NCBI GenBank assembly: GCA_963575645.1
Contig: OY754468.1
Location: 14,508,001-14,572,000 of the forward strand
From: Xanthostigma xanthostigma
Lineage: Eukaryota; Arthropoda; Insecta; Raphidioptera; Raphidiidae
DNA length: 64,000 bases
Reading direction: 5' to 3'
How positions within the stretch are numbered: position 1 is the first letter of the stretch; the number at the start of each line of letters is the position of its first letter. Positions 12,089 to 22,631 of the stretch are shown here, piece after piece. The notes beneath the pieces were generated by a model. The model was given only the letters and a program-made list of their open reading frames with translations, was not told the DNA's origin and did no database searches. Position numbers and translations under genes: made by a program.

Positions 12089-14564
12089 CGTATCAGGCTT
12101 CTTGATCCTCCGACAAAAAATCCCCGACAAAATATCCCCGACAAAATATGCCTGGACAAAATATTCCCAAAAAAAAATATCCCCCGACAAAATGCCCTCG
12201 TGACAAAAGATCCCCGACAATTAATCCTCGTATGCGAATTGTCTCGCAGTGAAACGGAAAGGGGCAAATGTGGAGTTTTTAAAAAAACAATTCCGGGGAG
12301 AACGATAAAGGGGTATGCGAATTGTCTCGCAGTGAAACGGGAAGGGGCAAATGTGGAGTTTTTAAAAAAACAATTCCGGGGAGAACGATAAGGGGGTATG
12401 CGAATTGTCTCGCAGTGAAACGGGAAGGGGCAAATGTGGATTTTTTAAAAAAACAATTCCGAGGAGAACGATAACGGGTATGCGAATTGTCTCGCAGTGA
12501 AACGGGAAGGGGCAAATGTGGAGTTTTAAAAAAAACAATTCCGGGGAGAACGATAAAGGGGTATGCGAATTGTCTCGCAGTGAAACGGGAAGGGGCAAAT
12601 GTGGAGTTTTAAAAAAACACTTTCGAGGAGAACGATAAACGGGTATGCGAATTGTCTCGCAGTGAAACGGGAAGGGGCAAATGTGGAGTTTTTAAAAAAA
12701 CAATTCCGTGGAGAATGATAAACGGGTATGCGAATTGTCTCGTAGTGAAACGTGAAGGGGCAAATGTGGATTTTTTAAAAAAACAATTCCGAGGAGAACG
12801 ATAAACGGGTATGCGAATTGTCTCGCAGTGAAACGGGAAGGGGCAAATGTGGAGTTTTTAAAAAAACAATTCCGGGGAGAACGATAAAGGGGTATGCGAA
12901 TTGTCTCGCAGTGAAACGGGGAGGGGCAAATGTGGAGTTTTAAAAAAACACTTTCGAGGAGAACGATAAACGGGTATGCGAATTGTCTCGCAGTGAAACG
13001 GGAAGGGGCAAATGTGGAGTTTTCAAAAAAACAATTCCGGGGAGAACGATAAACGGGTATGCGAATTGTCTCCCAGTGAAACGGGAAGGGGCAAATGAGG
13101 AGTTTTTAAAAAAACAATTCCGGGGAGAACGATAAAGGGGTATGCGAATTGTCTCGCAGTGAAACGGGAAGGGGCAAATGTGGAGTTTTTAAAAAAACAA
13201 TTCCGGGGAGAACGATAAGGGGGTATGCGAATTGTCTCGCAGTGAAACGGGAAAGGGCAAATGTGGATTTTTTAAAAAAACAATTCCGAGGAGAACGATA
13301 AACGGGTATGCGAATTGTCTCGCAGTGAAACGGGAAGGGGCAAATGTGGAGTTTTTAAAAAAACAATTCCGGGGAGAACGATAAAGGGGTATGCGAATTG
13401 TCTCGCAGTGAAACGGGAAGGGGCAAATGTGGAGTTTTAAAAAAACACTTTCGAGGAGAACGATAAACGGGTATGCGAATTGTCTCGCAGTGAAACGGGA
13501 AGGGGCAAATGTGGAGTTTTTAAAAAAACAATTCCGTGGAGAATGATAAACGGGTATGCGAATTGTCTCGTAGTGAAACGTGAAGGGGCAAATGTGGATT
13601 TTTTAAAAAAACAATTCCGAGGAGAACGATAAACGGGTATGCGAATTGTCTCGCAGTGAAACGGGAAGGGGCAAATGTGGAGTTTTTAAAAAAACAATTC
13701 CGGGGAGAACGATAAAGGGGTATGCGAATTGTCTCGCAGTGAAACGGGGAGGGGCAAATGTGGAGTTTTAAAAAAACACTTTCGAGGAGAACGATAAACG
13801 GGTATGCGAATTGTCTCACAGTGAAACGGGAAGGGGCAAATGTGGAGTTTTCAAAAAAACAATTCCGGGGAGAACGATAAACGGGTATGCGAATTGTCTC
13901 CCAGTGAAACGGGAAGGGGCAAATGTGGAGTTTTTAAAAAAACAATTCCGGGGAGAACGATAAAGGGGTATGCGAATTGTCTCGCAGTGAAACGGGAAGG
14001 GGCAAATGTGGAGTTTTTAAGAAAACAATTCTGAGGAGAACGATAAAGGGGTATGCGAATTGTCTCGCACTGAAACGGGAAGAGGCAAATGTGGAGTTTT
14101 TAAAAAAACAATTCCGAGGAGAACGATAAACGGGTATGCGAATTGTCTCGAAGTGAAACGGGAAGGGGCAAATGTGGAGTTTTTGAAAAAACAATTCCGG
14201 GGTCAACGATGACGGGGTGGGTAGTATTTAAACGAGTGACTGTAAATTACAATTTTGGGTGACAAAAATAATCAATTTGGGTTACTGTATTACTAAGTGA
14301 GCGACTGACTGCGCGTGATGAGAAATCAACAGAACAGCAACTTACAAACATCCATTTGAGTTACTTAAAATACAAAATGGGAAGCTTCATAATATTTGAT
14401 TTTATTTGTAAATTAATGTTTATTTGGTATCAATTGTCGGGGATGTTTTGTCACTGGGGCGATATGTCCGGGGATATTTTGTCCGGGGATATTTTGTCCA
14501 GGGATATTTTGTCGGGTATATTTTGTCGGGGATTTATTGTCGGAGGATCAACTATCATGGAACC
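12089..14564. mobile_element. Foldback element A with internal 83-bp satellite
   Basis: The ends are inverted: CGTATCAGGCTTCTTGATCC on the left and, on the other strand from the right, GGTTCCATGATAGTTGATCC. Both run into GATCCTCCGACA and then tandem copies of a 15-bp motif (CGACAAAATATCCCC). Inside lie the satellite array (12231-14215) and about 200 bp of unique sequence (14220-14440). This architecture, terminal inverted repeats built of short tandem repeats, resembles foldback-type non-autonomous DNA transposons. It interrupts pol between RNase H and integrase. I find no target-site duplication, and some pol sequence is missing, so the insertion was accompanied or followed by a deletion. 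Confidence 0.8.
12231..14215. repeat. 83-bp satellite array in element A (24 units)
   Basis: Head-to-tail units of about 83 bp start at TATGCGAATTGTCTCGCAGT (12231, 12314, 12397 and so on). Variants recur with a second period of 828 bp: the CGTAGTGAAACGTGAAGGGG variant at 12741 and 13569, and the CACTTTCGAGGAG variant at 12618/13446 and 12949/13777. So part of the array is a ten-unit higher-order repeat. Open frames across the array are by-products of a unit length that is not divisible by three and should not be read as genes. Confidence 0.95.
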
Positions 14565-14750
14565 ACGCGAATGGGGTTTTTTTAATCCATTTAGGTAAGT
14601 TAGGGGTTTGTGATCAGTTACTATAAAAAACTTTCGTCCGTATAAGTAAGGTCTGAATTTATTTACGGCCCACACTATAGCTAGCAGTTCCTTTTCGATC
14701 GTACTGTAGTTACGCTCGTGATCGTTCAGGGTTCTACTAATATAGGCGAC
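14565..14750 (-). pseudogene. pol: RNase H segment of errantivirus-like pol
   Basis: About 62 codons of RNase H survive between the two foldback elements. [28 protein letters not shown], and [12 protein letters not shown] with the conserved TDHKPL motif are typical of Ty3/gypsy RNase H. Upstream, the same domain begins before element B (TTDASNFALGAVLSQ near 17850), so element B sits inside RNase H. Downstream it breaks at element A after KKPHSR. Confidence 0.85.
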
Positions 14751-17700
14751 GGTTCCATGATAATTGATCCTCCGACAATAAATCCCCGACAAAATATACC
14801 CGACAAAATATCCTCGGACAAATTATCCCCGGACAAAATATCCCCGGACATATTGCCCCCGTTACAAAACATCCCCGACAATTGATACCAATTAAACATT
14901 AATTTACTAATAAAATCAAATATTATGAAGCTTCCCATTTTGTATTTTTAGTAACTCAAATGGATGTTTTCAAGTTGCTGTTCTGTTGATTTCTCGTCAC
15001 GCGCATTCAGTCGCTCACTTAGTAATACAGTAACCCAAAATGATTATTTTTGTCACCCAAAATTGTAATTTACAGTCACTCGTTTAAATACTACCCACCC
15101 CGTCATCGTTGACCCCGGAATTGTTTTTTTAAAAACTCCACATTTGCCCCTTCCCGTTTCACTTCGAGACAATTCGCATACCCGTTTATCGTTCTCCCCG
15201 GAATTTTTTTTTAAAAACTCCACATTTGCCCCTTCCCGTTTCACTGCGAGACAATTCGCATACCCGTTTATCGTTCTCCTCGGAATTGTTCTTTTAAAAA
15301 CTCCACATTTGCCCCTTCCCGTTTCACTTAGAGACAATTCGCATACCCGGTTATCGTTCTCCCCGGAATTGTTTTTTTAAAAACTCCACATTTGCCCCTT
15401 CCCGTTTCACTGCGGGACAATTCGCATACCCGCTTATCGTTCTCCTCGGAATTGTTTTTTAAAAAACTCCACATTTGCCCCTTCCCGTTTCAGTTCGAGA
15501 CAATTCGCATACCCATTTATCGTTCTCCCCGAAATTGTTTTTTTAAAAACTCCACATTTGCCACTTCCCGTTTCACTGTGACACAATTCGCATACCCCTT
15601 TATCGTTCTCCCCGGAATTGTTTTTTTAAAAACTCCACATTTGCCCCTTCCCGTTTCACTGCGAGACAATTCACATACCCGTTTATCGTTCTCCTCGGAA
15701 TTGTTTTTTTTTAAAAACTCCACATTTGCCCCTTCCCGTTTCACTTCGAGACAATTCGCATAACCATTTATCGTTCTCCCCGGAATTGTTTTTTTAAAAA
15801 CTCCACATTTGCCCCTTCCCGTTTCACTGCGAGACAATTCACATACCCGTTTATCGTTCTCCTCGGAATTGTTTTTTTAAAAACTCCACATTTGCCCCTT
15901 CCCGTTTCACTGCGAGACAATTCGCATACCCCTTTATCGTTCTCCCCGGAATTGTTTTTTTAAAAACTCCACATTTGCCCCTTCCCGTTTCACTGCGAGA
16001 CAATTCGCATACCCGTTTATCGTTCTCCTCCGAATTGTTTTTTTAAAAATTCCACATTTGCCCCTTCCCGTTTCACTGCGAGACAATTCGCATACCCGTT
16101 TATCGTTCTCCTCGGAATTGTTTTTTTAAAAATTCCACATTTGCCCCTTCCCGTTTCACTGCGAGACAATTCGCATACCCGTTTGTCGTTCTCCTCGGAA
16201 TTGTTTTTTTAAAAACTCCACATTTGCCCCTTCCCGTTTCACTGCGAGACAATTCACATACCCGTTTATCGTTCTCCTCAGAATTGTTTTTTTAAAAACT
16301 CCACATTTGCCCCTTCCTGTTTCACTGCGAGACAATTCGCATACCCGTTTATCGTTCTCCTCGAAATTGTTTTTTTAAAAACTCCACATTTGCCCCTTCC
16401 CGTTTCACTGCGAGACAATTCGCATACCCGTTTATCGTTCTCCTCCGATTTGTTTTTTTAAAAATTCCACATTTGCCCCTTCCCGTTTCACTGCGAGACA
16501 ATTCGCATACCCGTTTATCGTTCTCCTCGGAATTGTTTTTTTAAAAACTCCACATTTGCCCCTTCCCGTTTCACTGCGAGACAATTCACATACCCGTTTA
16601 TCGTTCTCCTCGAAATTGTTTTTTTAAAAACTCCACATTTGCCCCTTCCCGTTTCACTGCGAGACAATTTGCATACCCGTTTATCGTTCTCCCCGGAATT
16701 GTTTTTTTTAAAACTCCACATTTGCCCCTTCCCGTTTCACTGCGAGACAATTCACATACCCGTTTATCGTTCTCCTCGGAATTGTTTTTTTAAAAACTCC
16801 ACATTTGCCCCTTCCCGTTTCACTGCGAGACAATTCGCATACCCCTTTATCGTTCTCCCCGGAATTGTTTTTTTAAAAACTCCACATTTGCCCCTTCCCG
16901 TTTCACTGCGAGACAATTCGCATACCCGTTTATCGTTCTCCTCCGAATTGTTTTTTTAAAAATTCCACATTTGCCCCTTCCCGTTTCACTGCGAGACAAT
17001 TCGCATACCCGTTTATCGTTCTCCTCGGAATTGTTTTTTTAAAAATTCCACATTTGCCCCTTCCCGTTTCACTGCGAGACAATTCGCATACCCGTTTGTC
17101 GTTCTCCTCGGAATTGTTTTTTTAAAAACTCCACATTTGCCCCTTCCCGTTTCACTGCGAGACAATTCACATACCCGTTTATCGTTCTCCTCAGAATTGT
17201 TTTTTTAAAAACTCCACATTTGCCCCTTCCTGTTTCACTGCGAGACAATTCGCATACCCGTTTATCGTTCTCCTCGAAATTGTTTTTTTAAAAACTCCAC
17301 ATTTGCCCCTTCCCGTTTCACTGCGAGACAATTCGCATACCCGTTTATCGTTCTCCTCCGATTTGTTTTTTTAAAAATTCCACATTTGCCCCTTCCCGTT
17401 TCACTGCGAGACAATTCGCATACCCGTTTATCGTTCTCCTCGGAATTGTTTTTTTAAAAACTCCACATTTGCCCCTTCCCGTTTCACTGCGAGACAATTC
17501 ACATACCCGTTTATCGTTCTCCTCGAAATTGTTTTTTTAAAAACTCCACATTTGCCCCTTCCCGTTTCACTGCGAGACAATTTGCATACCCGTTTATCGT
17601 TCTCCCCGGAATTGTTTTTTTTAAAACTCCACATTTGCCCCTTCCCGTTTCACTGCGAGAGAATTCGTATACGAGGATACATTGTCGGGGATCTTTTGTC

Positions 17701-17812
17701 ACGAGGGTATTTTGTCCGGGGATAGTTTTTTTGGGAATATTTTGTCCAGGTATATTTTGTCGGGGATATTTTGTCGGGGATTTATTGTCGGAGGATCAAG
17801 AAGCCTGATACG
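14751..17812. mobile_element. Foldback element B, inverted relative to A, 9-bp target duplication
   Basis: B is an inverted relative of A with the same order of parts: 15-bp subterminal repeats, the unique 200-bp segment (14880-15110 matching 14220-14440 inverted) and an 83-bp satellite. It is flanked by a 9-bp direct repeat ATAGGCGAC (14742-14750 and 17813-17821), which in the pol frame is the codons for VAY duplicated. That fixes the ends at GGTTCCATGATAATTGATCC and, inverted, CGTATCAGGCTTCTTGATCC. A 9-bp duplication is compatible with Mutator-like transposition, but no transposase is present, so the superfamily is inference. Confidence 0.85.
15105..17672. repeat. 83-bp satellite array in element B (about 31 units)
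   Basis: Same satellite as in element A, reverse orientation. Here the higher-order period is about 913 bp (eleven units): the variant CTCCTCCGATTTG recurs at 16440 and 17352, and identical stretches repeat at 16515-16721 and 17428-17634. The two arrays have therefore amplified independently, by different numbers of units. No gene. Confidence 0.95.
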
Positions 17813-17821
17813 ATAGGCGAC

Positions 17822-19594
17822 AGGCTTGTCTTTACTCACGGGTCCTTGTGAAAGGACAGCGCCTAGTGCAAAGTTACTAGCGTCTGTAGTCACTGTAAAA
17901 GGTTTCATAAAATCTGGATATGTTAGGATCGGATCATTGGTCAAGAGTTTTTTGCAAGTTTCAAAAGAATCGATGAAGGCTTGGTCGAGTGTTATTTTTG
18001 ATGTTTTCTTTAAACACTTTGTCATGGGTTGAGTAATTTTGGCTAAATTCGGTATAAAACGGCGATAATAGCCTATTAGACCTAAGAAGGCTTTCATTTC
18101 TCGAGGCGTTTTAGGAAGTGGATATTCGATTATCGCTTTAATTTTTTCTGGATTTGGTTTTATTCCGTCACTGGTAATAACATGGCCTAAAAAATTAACG
18201 GATTTTCTTAGAAATTCACTTTTATCAAGTTGAATTTTTAAGTTTGCTTGTCGAAGACGATTAAAAACTTGTTTTAAATGTTGTATGTGTTCTTCTAATG
18301 AACTTGAAAAGATAATAATATCATCCATGTACACTAAGCAAAAATGATTTTGAATACCGCGTAAAATGTTATCCATTACTCTTTGGAATGTGGATGGAGC
18401 ATTTCGTAAGCCAAAAGGCATGCGTGTATATTCGAAATGACCATTTTCTGTAATGAATGTAGTTTTTTGAATATCATCGGGTGACATTTCAATTTGATGG
18501 AATCCGCTAGTTAAATCTAATGTTGTAAAATATATCGCTCGGCCTAATTTGTCTAGAATATCGTCAATATTCGGGAGTGGATATTTATCTGAAATAGTTT
18601 TTTCGTTAAGGCGACGGTAGTCGATAACCATGCGCCATTTCTTTTTTCCGCTAGCATCTAATTTTTTGGGGACAATTAGAATAGGTGAGGACCAGGGAGA
18701 GTGACTGGGTCTAATTATTCCTTGGTTAAGAAGTTTAGTTATCTGTTCCTGTACTTCTTGTTTGTGAACGTGTGGTAGTCTGTAAGGTTTGGAATAAATT
18801 GGTATTTCGTCAGTAGTACGAATTTCATGTTTTACTTCATTTGTAAAAGTTAACACACTATCGTCAGTAGATAAAATGTCAGAATAATTACAACAGATTT
18901 CAGTCAATTGGTCTTTTTCTAATTTATTTAAATGTTCAGTCCGAATAATGTTTTGTATTAGATCTTTAATTTTTTTGGGACGTTTATATTCTATGTTATG
19001 AATTTCAAAAGTGTTGTCGTTAAAGATTTTAAACTTAAAGGGTTCCGTTATTTTTACGTGAGAAGGTTTAATGTCATTATTCGTGAATTCAATTGTAGCG
19101 AGGCGATTTTTAACTTGAGTTAACATCGGTGTAATCTTCACTGTACCGACATTTTGACAATCAATAAAAACATCTGCGTCAGGGCTGTTTAAGGGCACTT
19201 GACAGATTTTTGACGATCTAGCTGGTACTATGGTTTCGAAAATAATAAACTGTCCTGGTTTAAGATAGTGGATGGGGAGTTGCGTTTGGTTAGGTGTCAC
19301 TAAACAATTGTGTTCTAGATCTAATTGAGCTTTTATTTTTCGCATTGCGTCAAGTCCTAATATACCATCAAAAATTGGGTAAGCATCCAGTAATAAAAAT
19401 TCAAGTTCTGTATTTTCGACTTTAAATTCATCAAAGGCTGGTATAAATGTAAACGCATGTCTATCAAATGCTGGTGTTGCCATTGTTAAAGAAATATTGT
19501 TACTAGAGGAAGATATTTCAACAGTAATTTCTTCTAGAGATTGATTTAAGTCGCTTAAATCAAACGCTGACATAAATTGAAAGATCTTACTCAA
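17822..19594 (-). pseudogene. pol: Errantivirus-like protease remnant and reverse transcriptase
   Basis: Ty3/gypsy pol, minus strand. Residues 70-95 (FDGILGLDAMRKI) are the C-terminal half of a retropepsin; the catalytic DTG half and all of gag are absent upstream. RT motifs follow: YRLPHVHKQEVQEQI with LLNQGIIRPSHSPWSSP, WRMVIDYRRLN, FTTLDLTSGFHQI, MPFGLRNAPSTFQ, and YMDDIIIFS (near 18320-18335). Then the connection FLGLIGYYRRFI and the start of RNase H (TTDASNFALGAVLSQ). The frame is uninterrupted up to the VAY codons at 17822, where element B enters. The start at 19594 is simply the first Met after the deletion. The RT itself is undamaged, so the insertions may be fairly young. Confidence 0.85.
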
Positions 19595-19935
19595 TTAAAA
19601 TGTAAAATTGACTTACGTTAAAAGAACTATGCTAATTTTCATGTTGAGCGAAGCACGTGGATGTTGTTGGCGTTGTTGACGACGTTGTTGTTGTTGACGA
19701 CGTTGTTGTTGTTGATGACGTTGTTGTTGTTGTTGAGAGTGGTGTTTTAAAGCTGGTAAGGGCTTACCCGCCTTACTGAGCAAGAATGGCTCTAGTTTTT
19801 AAAGATGGTGAGGTGAGAGGTCTTACCCGCCTCTATTGATGAGTTACACTATGTGTAATTATTTTATTATAGTTGTTTATTATTTATTGTTTGGTTCTAA
19901 GATTGCTTTTCACTGTATAAGTATCACTTAAGCAA
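19595..19935 (-). other. Leader region where gag should be
   Basis: Between the presumed primer site and pol there are only about 340 bp, against more than 1 kb expected for gag. No zinc knuckle or capsid motif is seen. It includes a GTT-rich tract (19656-19737; Gln-rich if read on the minus strand) and a duplicated motif with TTACCCGCC (about 19765 and 19826). I infer that gag has been deleted or replaced. Confidence 0.5.
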
Positions 19936-20048
19936 TCCTACCCGACTGCGCCAGTTAACTGTGGAGCGATCCAGTTAACAAAAAAAATATATTTTTATTT
20001 TTAATAAATTTTATTTGTAATTATTAAAGTTTATTAATTAAGTTTACA
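19936..20048 (-). promoter_or_regulatory. Presumed primer-binding site and 5' LTR end
   Basis: On the minus strand, TGGCGCAGTCGGGTAGGATT (19953 downward) follows AGTTAACT. A TGGCGCAGTCG-type site after an LTR end in AGTTAACT-like sequence is what insect errantiviruses use for tRNA priming. The LTR would run to higher coordinates and is interrupted at 20048 by the next repeat, possibly resuming at 21545. The matching 3' LTR was not recognised. Confidence 0.5.
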
Positions 20049-20139
20049 ATTAAGATACAGGCGTAGCCACCGTTCGCTACATTGTTAAGAAACACCCATT
20101 ATTACATTGCATATTAGAAAAATTTATTTCTCAAACAAT

Positions 20140-20211
20140 GTCACCATCGGGATACGAACCCCGAATCTTTCCACTATCGCGGCGGACTGAGTTACATTAC
20201 TCCACAGTGAC
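20140..20211 (-). other. tRNA-like sequence, copy 1a
   Basis: On the minus strand a cloverleaf can be drawn: 7-bp acceptor (GTCACTG with TGGTGAC, two G-T pairs), D stem GAGT/ACTC, anticodon stem TCCGC/GTGGA with loop CGCGATA, and T stem TCGGG/CCCGA. Against a functional tRNA: position 33 is G rather than T, and the T loop has eight bases. B-box-like GGTTCGTATCC is present. Best read as a tRNA-derived module of the repeat. Confidence 0.6.
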
Positions 20212-20584
20212 ACAACAAGATCAATTCATCATTCTAATATATAGCAATTTGTAACTGTTTATTTCACATCATGCGAGAGCTAATTTTATTTTAGGTAACG
20301 CTAGATATGAACCTTCACAGAAGCGAGAGTTATAGGTGAATCAAAGATGAAAATGTTTCCTAATTATTATCAGTCTTAAATCACAGATTTTATTTCTGTT
20401 TTATTAAGACATCTAATGTTGAAACTTATGGCTGAAAACTTTTTCTAAATATTTATATGTGAATATTCATACGATAAGGACGCATAACTACCAATTAAGA
20501 TACAGGCGTAGCCACCGTTCGCTACATTGTTAAGAAACACCCATTATTACATTGCATATTAGAAAAATTTATTTCTCAAACAAT

Positions 20585-20656
20585 GTCACCATCGGGATAC
20601 GAACCCCGAATCTTTCCACTATCGCGGCGGACTGAGTTACATTACTCCACAGTGAC
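20585..20656 (-). other. tRNA-like sequence, copy 1b
   Basis: Same 72 nt as the copy 445 bp upstream, in the second direct unit. The cloverleaf and its deviations (G33, eight-base T loop) are unchanged. Confidence 0.6.
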
Positions 20657-21332
20657 ACAACAAGATCAATTCATCATTCTAATATATAGCAATTTGTAAC
20701 TGTTTATTTCACATCATGCGAGAGCTAATTTTATTTTAGGTAACGCTAGATATGAACCTTCACAGAAGCGAGAGTTATAGGTGAATCAAAGATGAAAATG
20801 TTTCCTAATTATTATCAGTCTTAAATCACAGATTTTATTTCTGTTTTATTAAGACATCTAATGTTGAAACTTATGGCTGAAAACTTTTTCTAAATATTTA
20901 TATGTGAATATTCATACGATAAGGACGCATAACTACCAATTAAGATACAGGCGATGGTGACATTGTTTGAGAAATAAATTTTTCTAATATGCAATGTAAT
21001 AATGGGTGTTTCTTAACAATGTAGCGAACGGTGGCTACGCCTGTATCTTAATTGGTAGTTATGCGTCCTTATCGTATGAATATTCACATATAAATATTTA
21101 GAAAAAGTTTTCAGCCATAAGTTTCAACATTAGGTCTTAATAAAACAGAAATAAAATCTGTGATTTAAGACTGATAATAATTAGGAAACATTTTCATCTT
21201 TGATTCACCTATAACTCTCGCTTCTGTGAAGGTTCATATCTAGCGTTACCTAAAATAAAATTAGCTCTCGCATGATGTGAAATAAACAGTTACAAATTGC
21301 TATATATTAGAATGATGAATTGATCTTGTTGT

Positions 21333-21404
21333 GTCACTGTGGAGTAATGTAACTCAGTCCGCCGCGATAGTGGAAAGATTCGGGGTTCGTATCCCGATGG
21401 TGAC
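21333..21404 (+). other. tRNA-like sequence, copy 1c (inverted)
   Basis: Plus-strand copy of the same tRNA-like module in the inverted half of the element. Sequence is the same as copies 1a/1b, so the block carries three of these modules in two orientations. Confidence 0.6.
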
Positions 21405-21544
21405 ATTGTTTGAGAAATAAATTTTTCTAATATGCAATGTAATAATGGGTGTTTCTTAACAATGTAGCGAACGGTGGCTACGCCTGTATCTTAATTGGTA
21501 GTTATGCGTCCTTATCGTATGAATATTCACATATAAGTTTACAA

Positions 21545-21960
21545 TGTTGTTATGTTTATAATAATTGTTTATTTATTTCTATAATGGTTTATTACCTTAT
21601 TATTTATATATGCTTTGTCGTTAAAGACGGAGTTATTTTGGTTAGTTATATTTAATTAACTATTTATTGAATTTGAATAAGTATTTATTGAAATTGATTT
21701 ATTATTACTAGATTTCGAAATGAGTTGAGGAGTTACTTAAATGCAACTTTATTCCTGTTCTCAAAACGGGATCAATCAACACGTATTATACATTTGCGCT
21801 GTATGAATATGTTAATAACTGAACCTCGAGAAGAATATGTCTCGTGGTTTTATCACTTAAACAACGGTTGACAAGATAACCAATGTAGGCGTGAGATTTG
21901 TTTATTCAGCATGTAGCTAGCACATAACTCACATAACTAGCGTTCACTCAGTCATTGAAC
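21545..21960. other. AT-rich, possibly the rest of the errantivirus LTR
   Basis: After the 11-12 bp duplication, AT-rich sequence continues with an AATAAA on the minus strand near 21750 and no coding signal. By position it could be the outer part of the LTR interrupted at 20048. I could not prove this by comparison with the 3' side. Confidence 0.3.
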
Positions 21961-21965
21961 GTCAA

Positions 21966-22350
21966 GTGAAGCGGTTCCTTAGATCAGGACCCATTTTCGT
22001 TCCCGACCAGTACATGACTTTAATTCGAACTGCAAAAATAACAGGAGATCCATATAAAGTCATTGAATTAAACCATGAAAGTTTCTTTGATATTAAGAAC
22101 CTTTCTTCAACCATTGGGACGAATTTTTCAAAGAATATTAACAATGAGTCTGTTAAGTTAACGACATTTAAAGTAATTAGAGCCGAAAAAGAGCAGCCAC
22201 ACAAACTCTTCTACAAAACGTCTTATAGCGAAGAACAAGTCAGAGCACTAGCAATACTAATGACGTCGCGATCAAGGAATTAAAAAGGCTAATAACACCA
22301 AACCTGGAATTAGCGAAAAGAATAAAGCCAGCATATTAAGCTTATTCACG
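21966..22350 (+). pseudogene. Unidentified protein fragment
   Basis: An open frame of 105 codons (21966-22283) contains FVPDQYMTLIRTAK and YKVIELNHESFFDIKNL. A +1 frame then continues with KELKRLITPNLELAKRIK (to about 22340), suggesting a frameshift near 22265. I do not recognise the family with confidence; its position among repeats suggests a mobile-element gene. There is no clear promoter or signal peptide. Confidence 0.4.
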
Positions 22351-22631
22351 CAGAACAAAAAAAGCGTAATTCCACAATACTACTTTAATTATTACAAAAA
22401 TTTGTAGGAAACAACATTTTCTTGTTATTAATTACCTGCGTTTTACCAATATTTTTGTGTTTCTAATTTTCATCTCTATACAAGGACAATTAATTTTTTT
22501 TTTTCGAAAACATAGAATGAGTACTTCTGTTTGTAATACAATTTTAAAAAATTTAATAAAATTATATACTTAAAACAACAATAATTATGTATTTGAATTT
22601 TAACACCACTTTACAGGAAAAGTGTCACAAG

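Larger units (their letters stand above)
20049..21533. mobile_element. Direct/inverted repeat element with tRNA-like cores (type 1)
   Basis: A 445-bp unit occurs twice head to tail (from 20047 and 20492), and then an inverted copy and a partial inverted copy follow (20954-21533). The whole block is flanked by TAAGTTTACAAT on both sides (about 20037-20048 and 21533-21544), which looks like an 11-12 bp target-site duplication. No protein-coding gene. Each complete unit contains a 72-nt tRNA-like sequence. The two outermost parts are mirror images, so the block can fold into a long hairpin. Confidence 0.75.

Noticed and set aside
12089-12267. N-terminal 60 residues of the integrase frame (SLRDNSHTRIN...)
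   Set aside because: This part is translated foldback-element sequence that happens to be in frame; pol similarity begins only after 12089.
12231-17672. CRISPR array
   Set aside because: Units are contiguous 83-bp copies without unique spacers, in a eukaryotic transposon.
12279-17702. Many open frames of 60-125 codons in the satellite arrays
   Set aside because: They are the 83-bp unit read in rotating frames; both strands show the same peptides repeated, and there is no start context or domain.
20140-20211. A functional tRNA gene
   Set aside because: G at position 33, an eight-base T loop and multicopy presence inside a repeat argue for a tRNA-derived module.
8640-21900. A defined LTR pair for the errantivirus-like element
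   Set aside because: I compared the 3' region with the sequence beyond the presumed primer site and saw only weak similarity (GAGGTT(C/T)AGTTATTAA), not enough to call.
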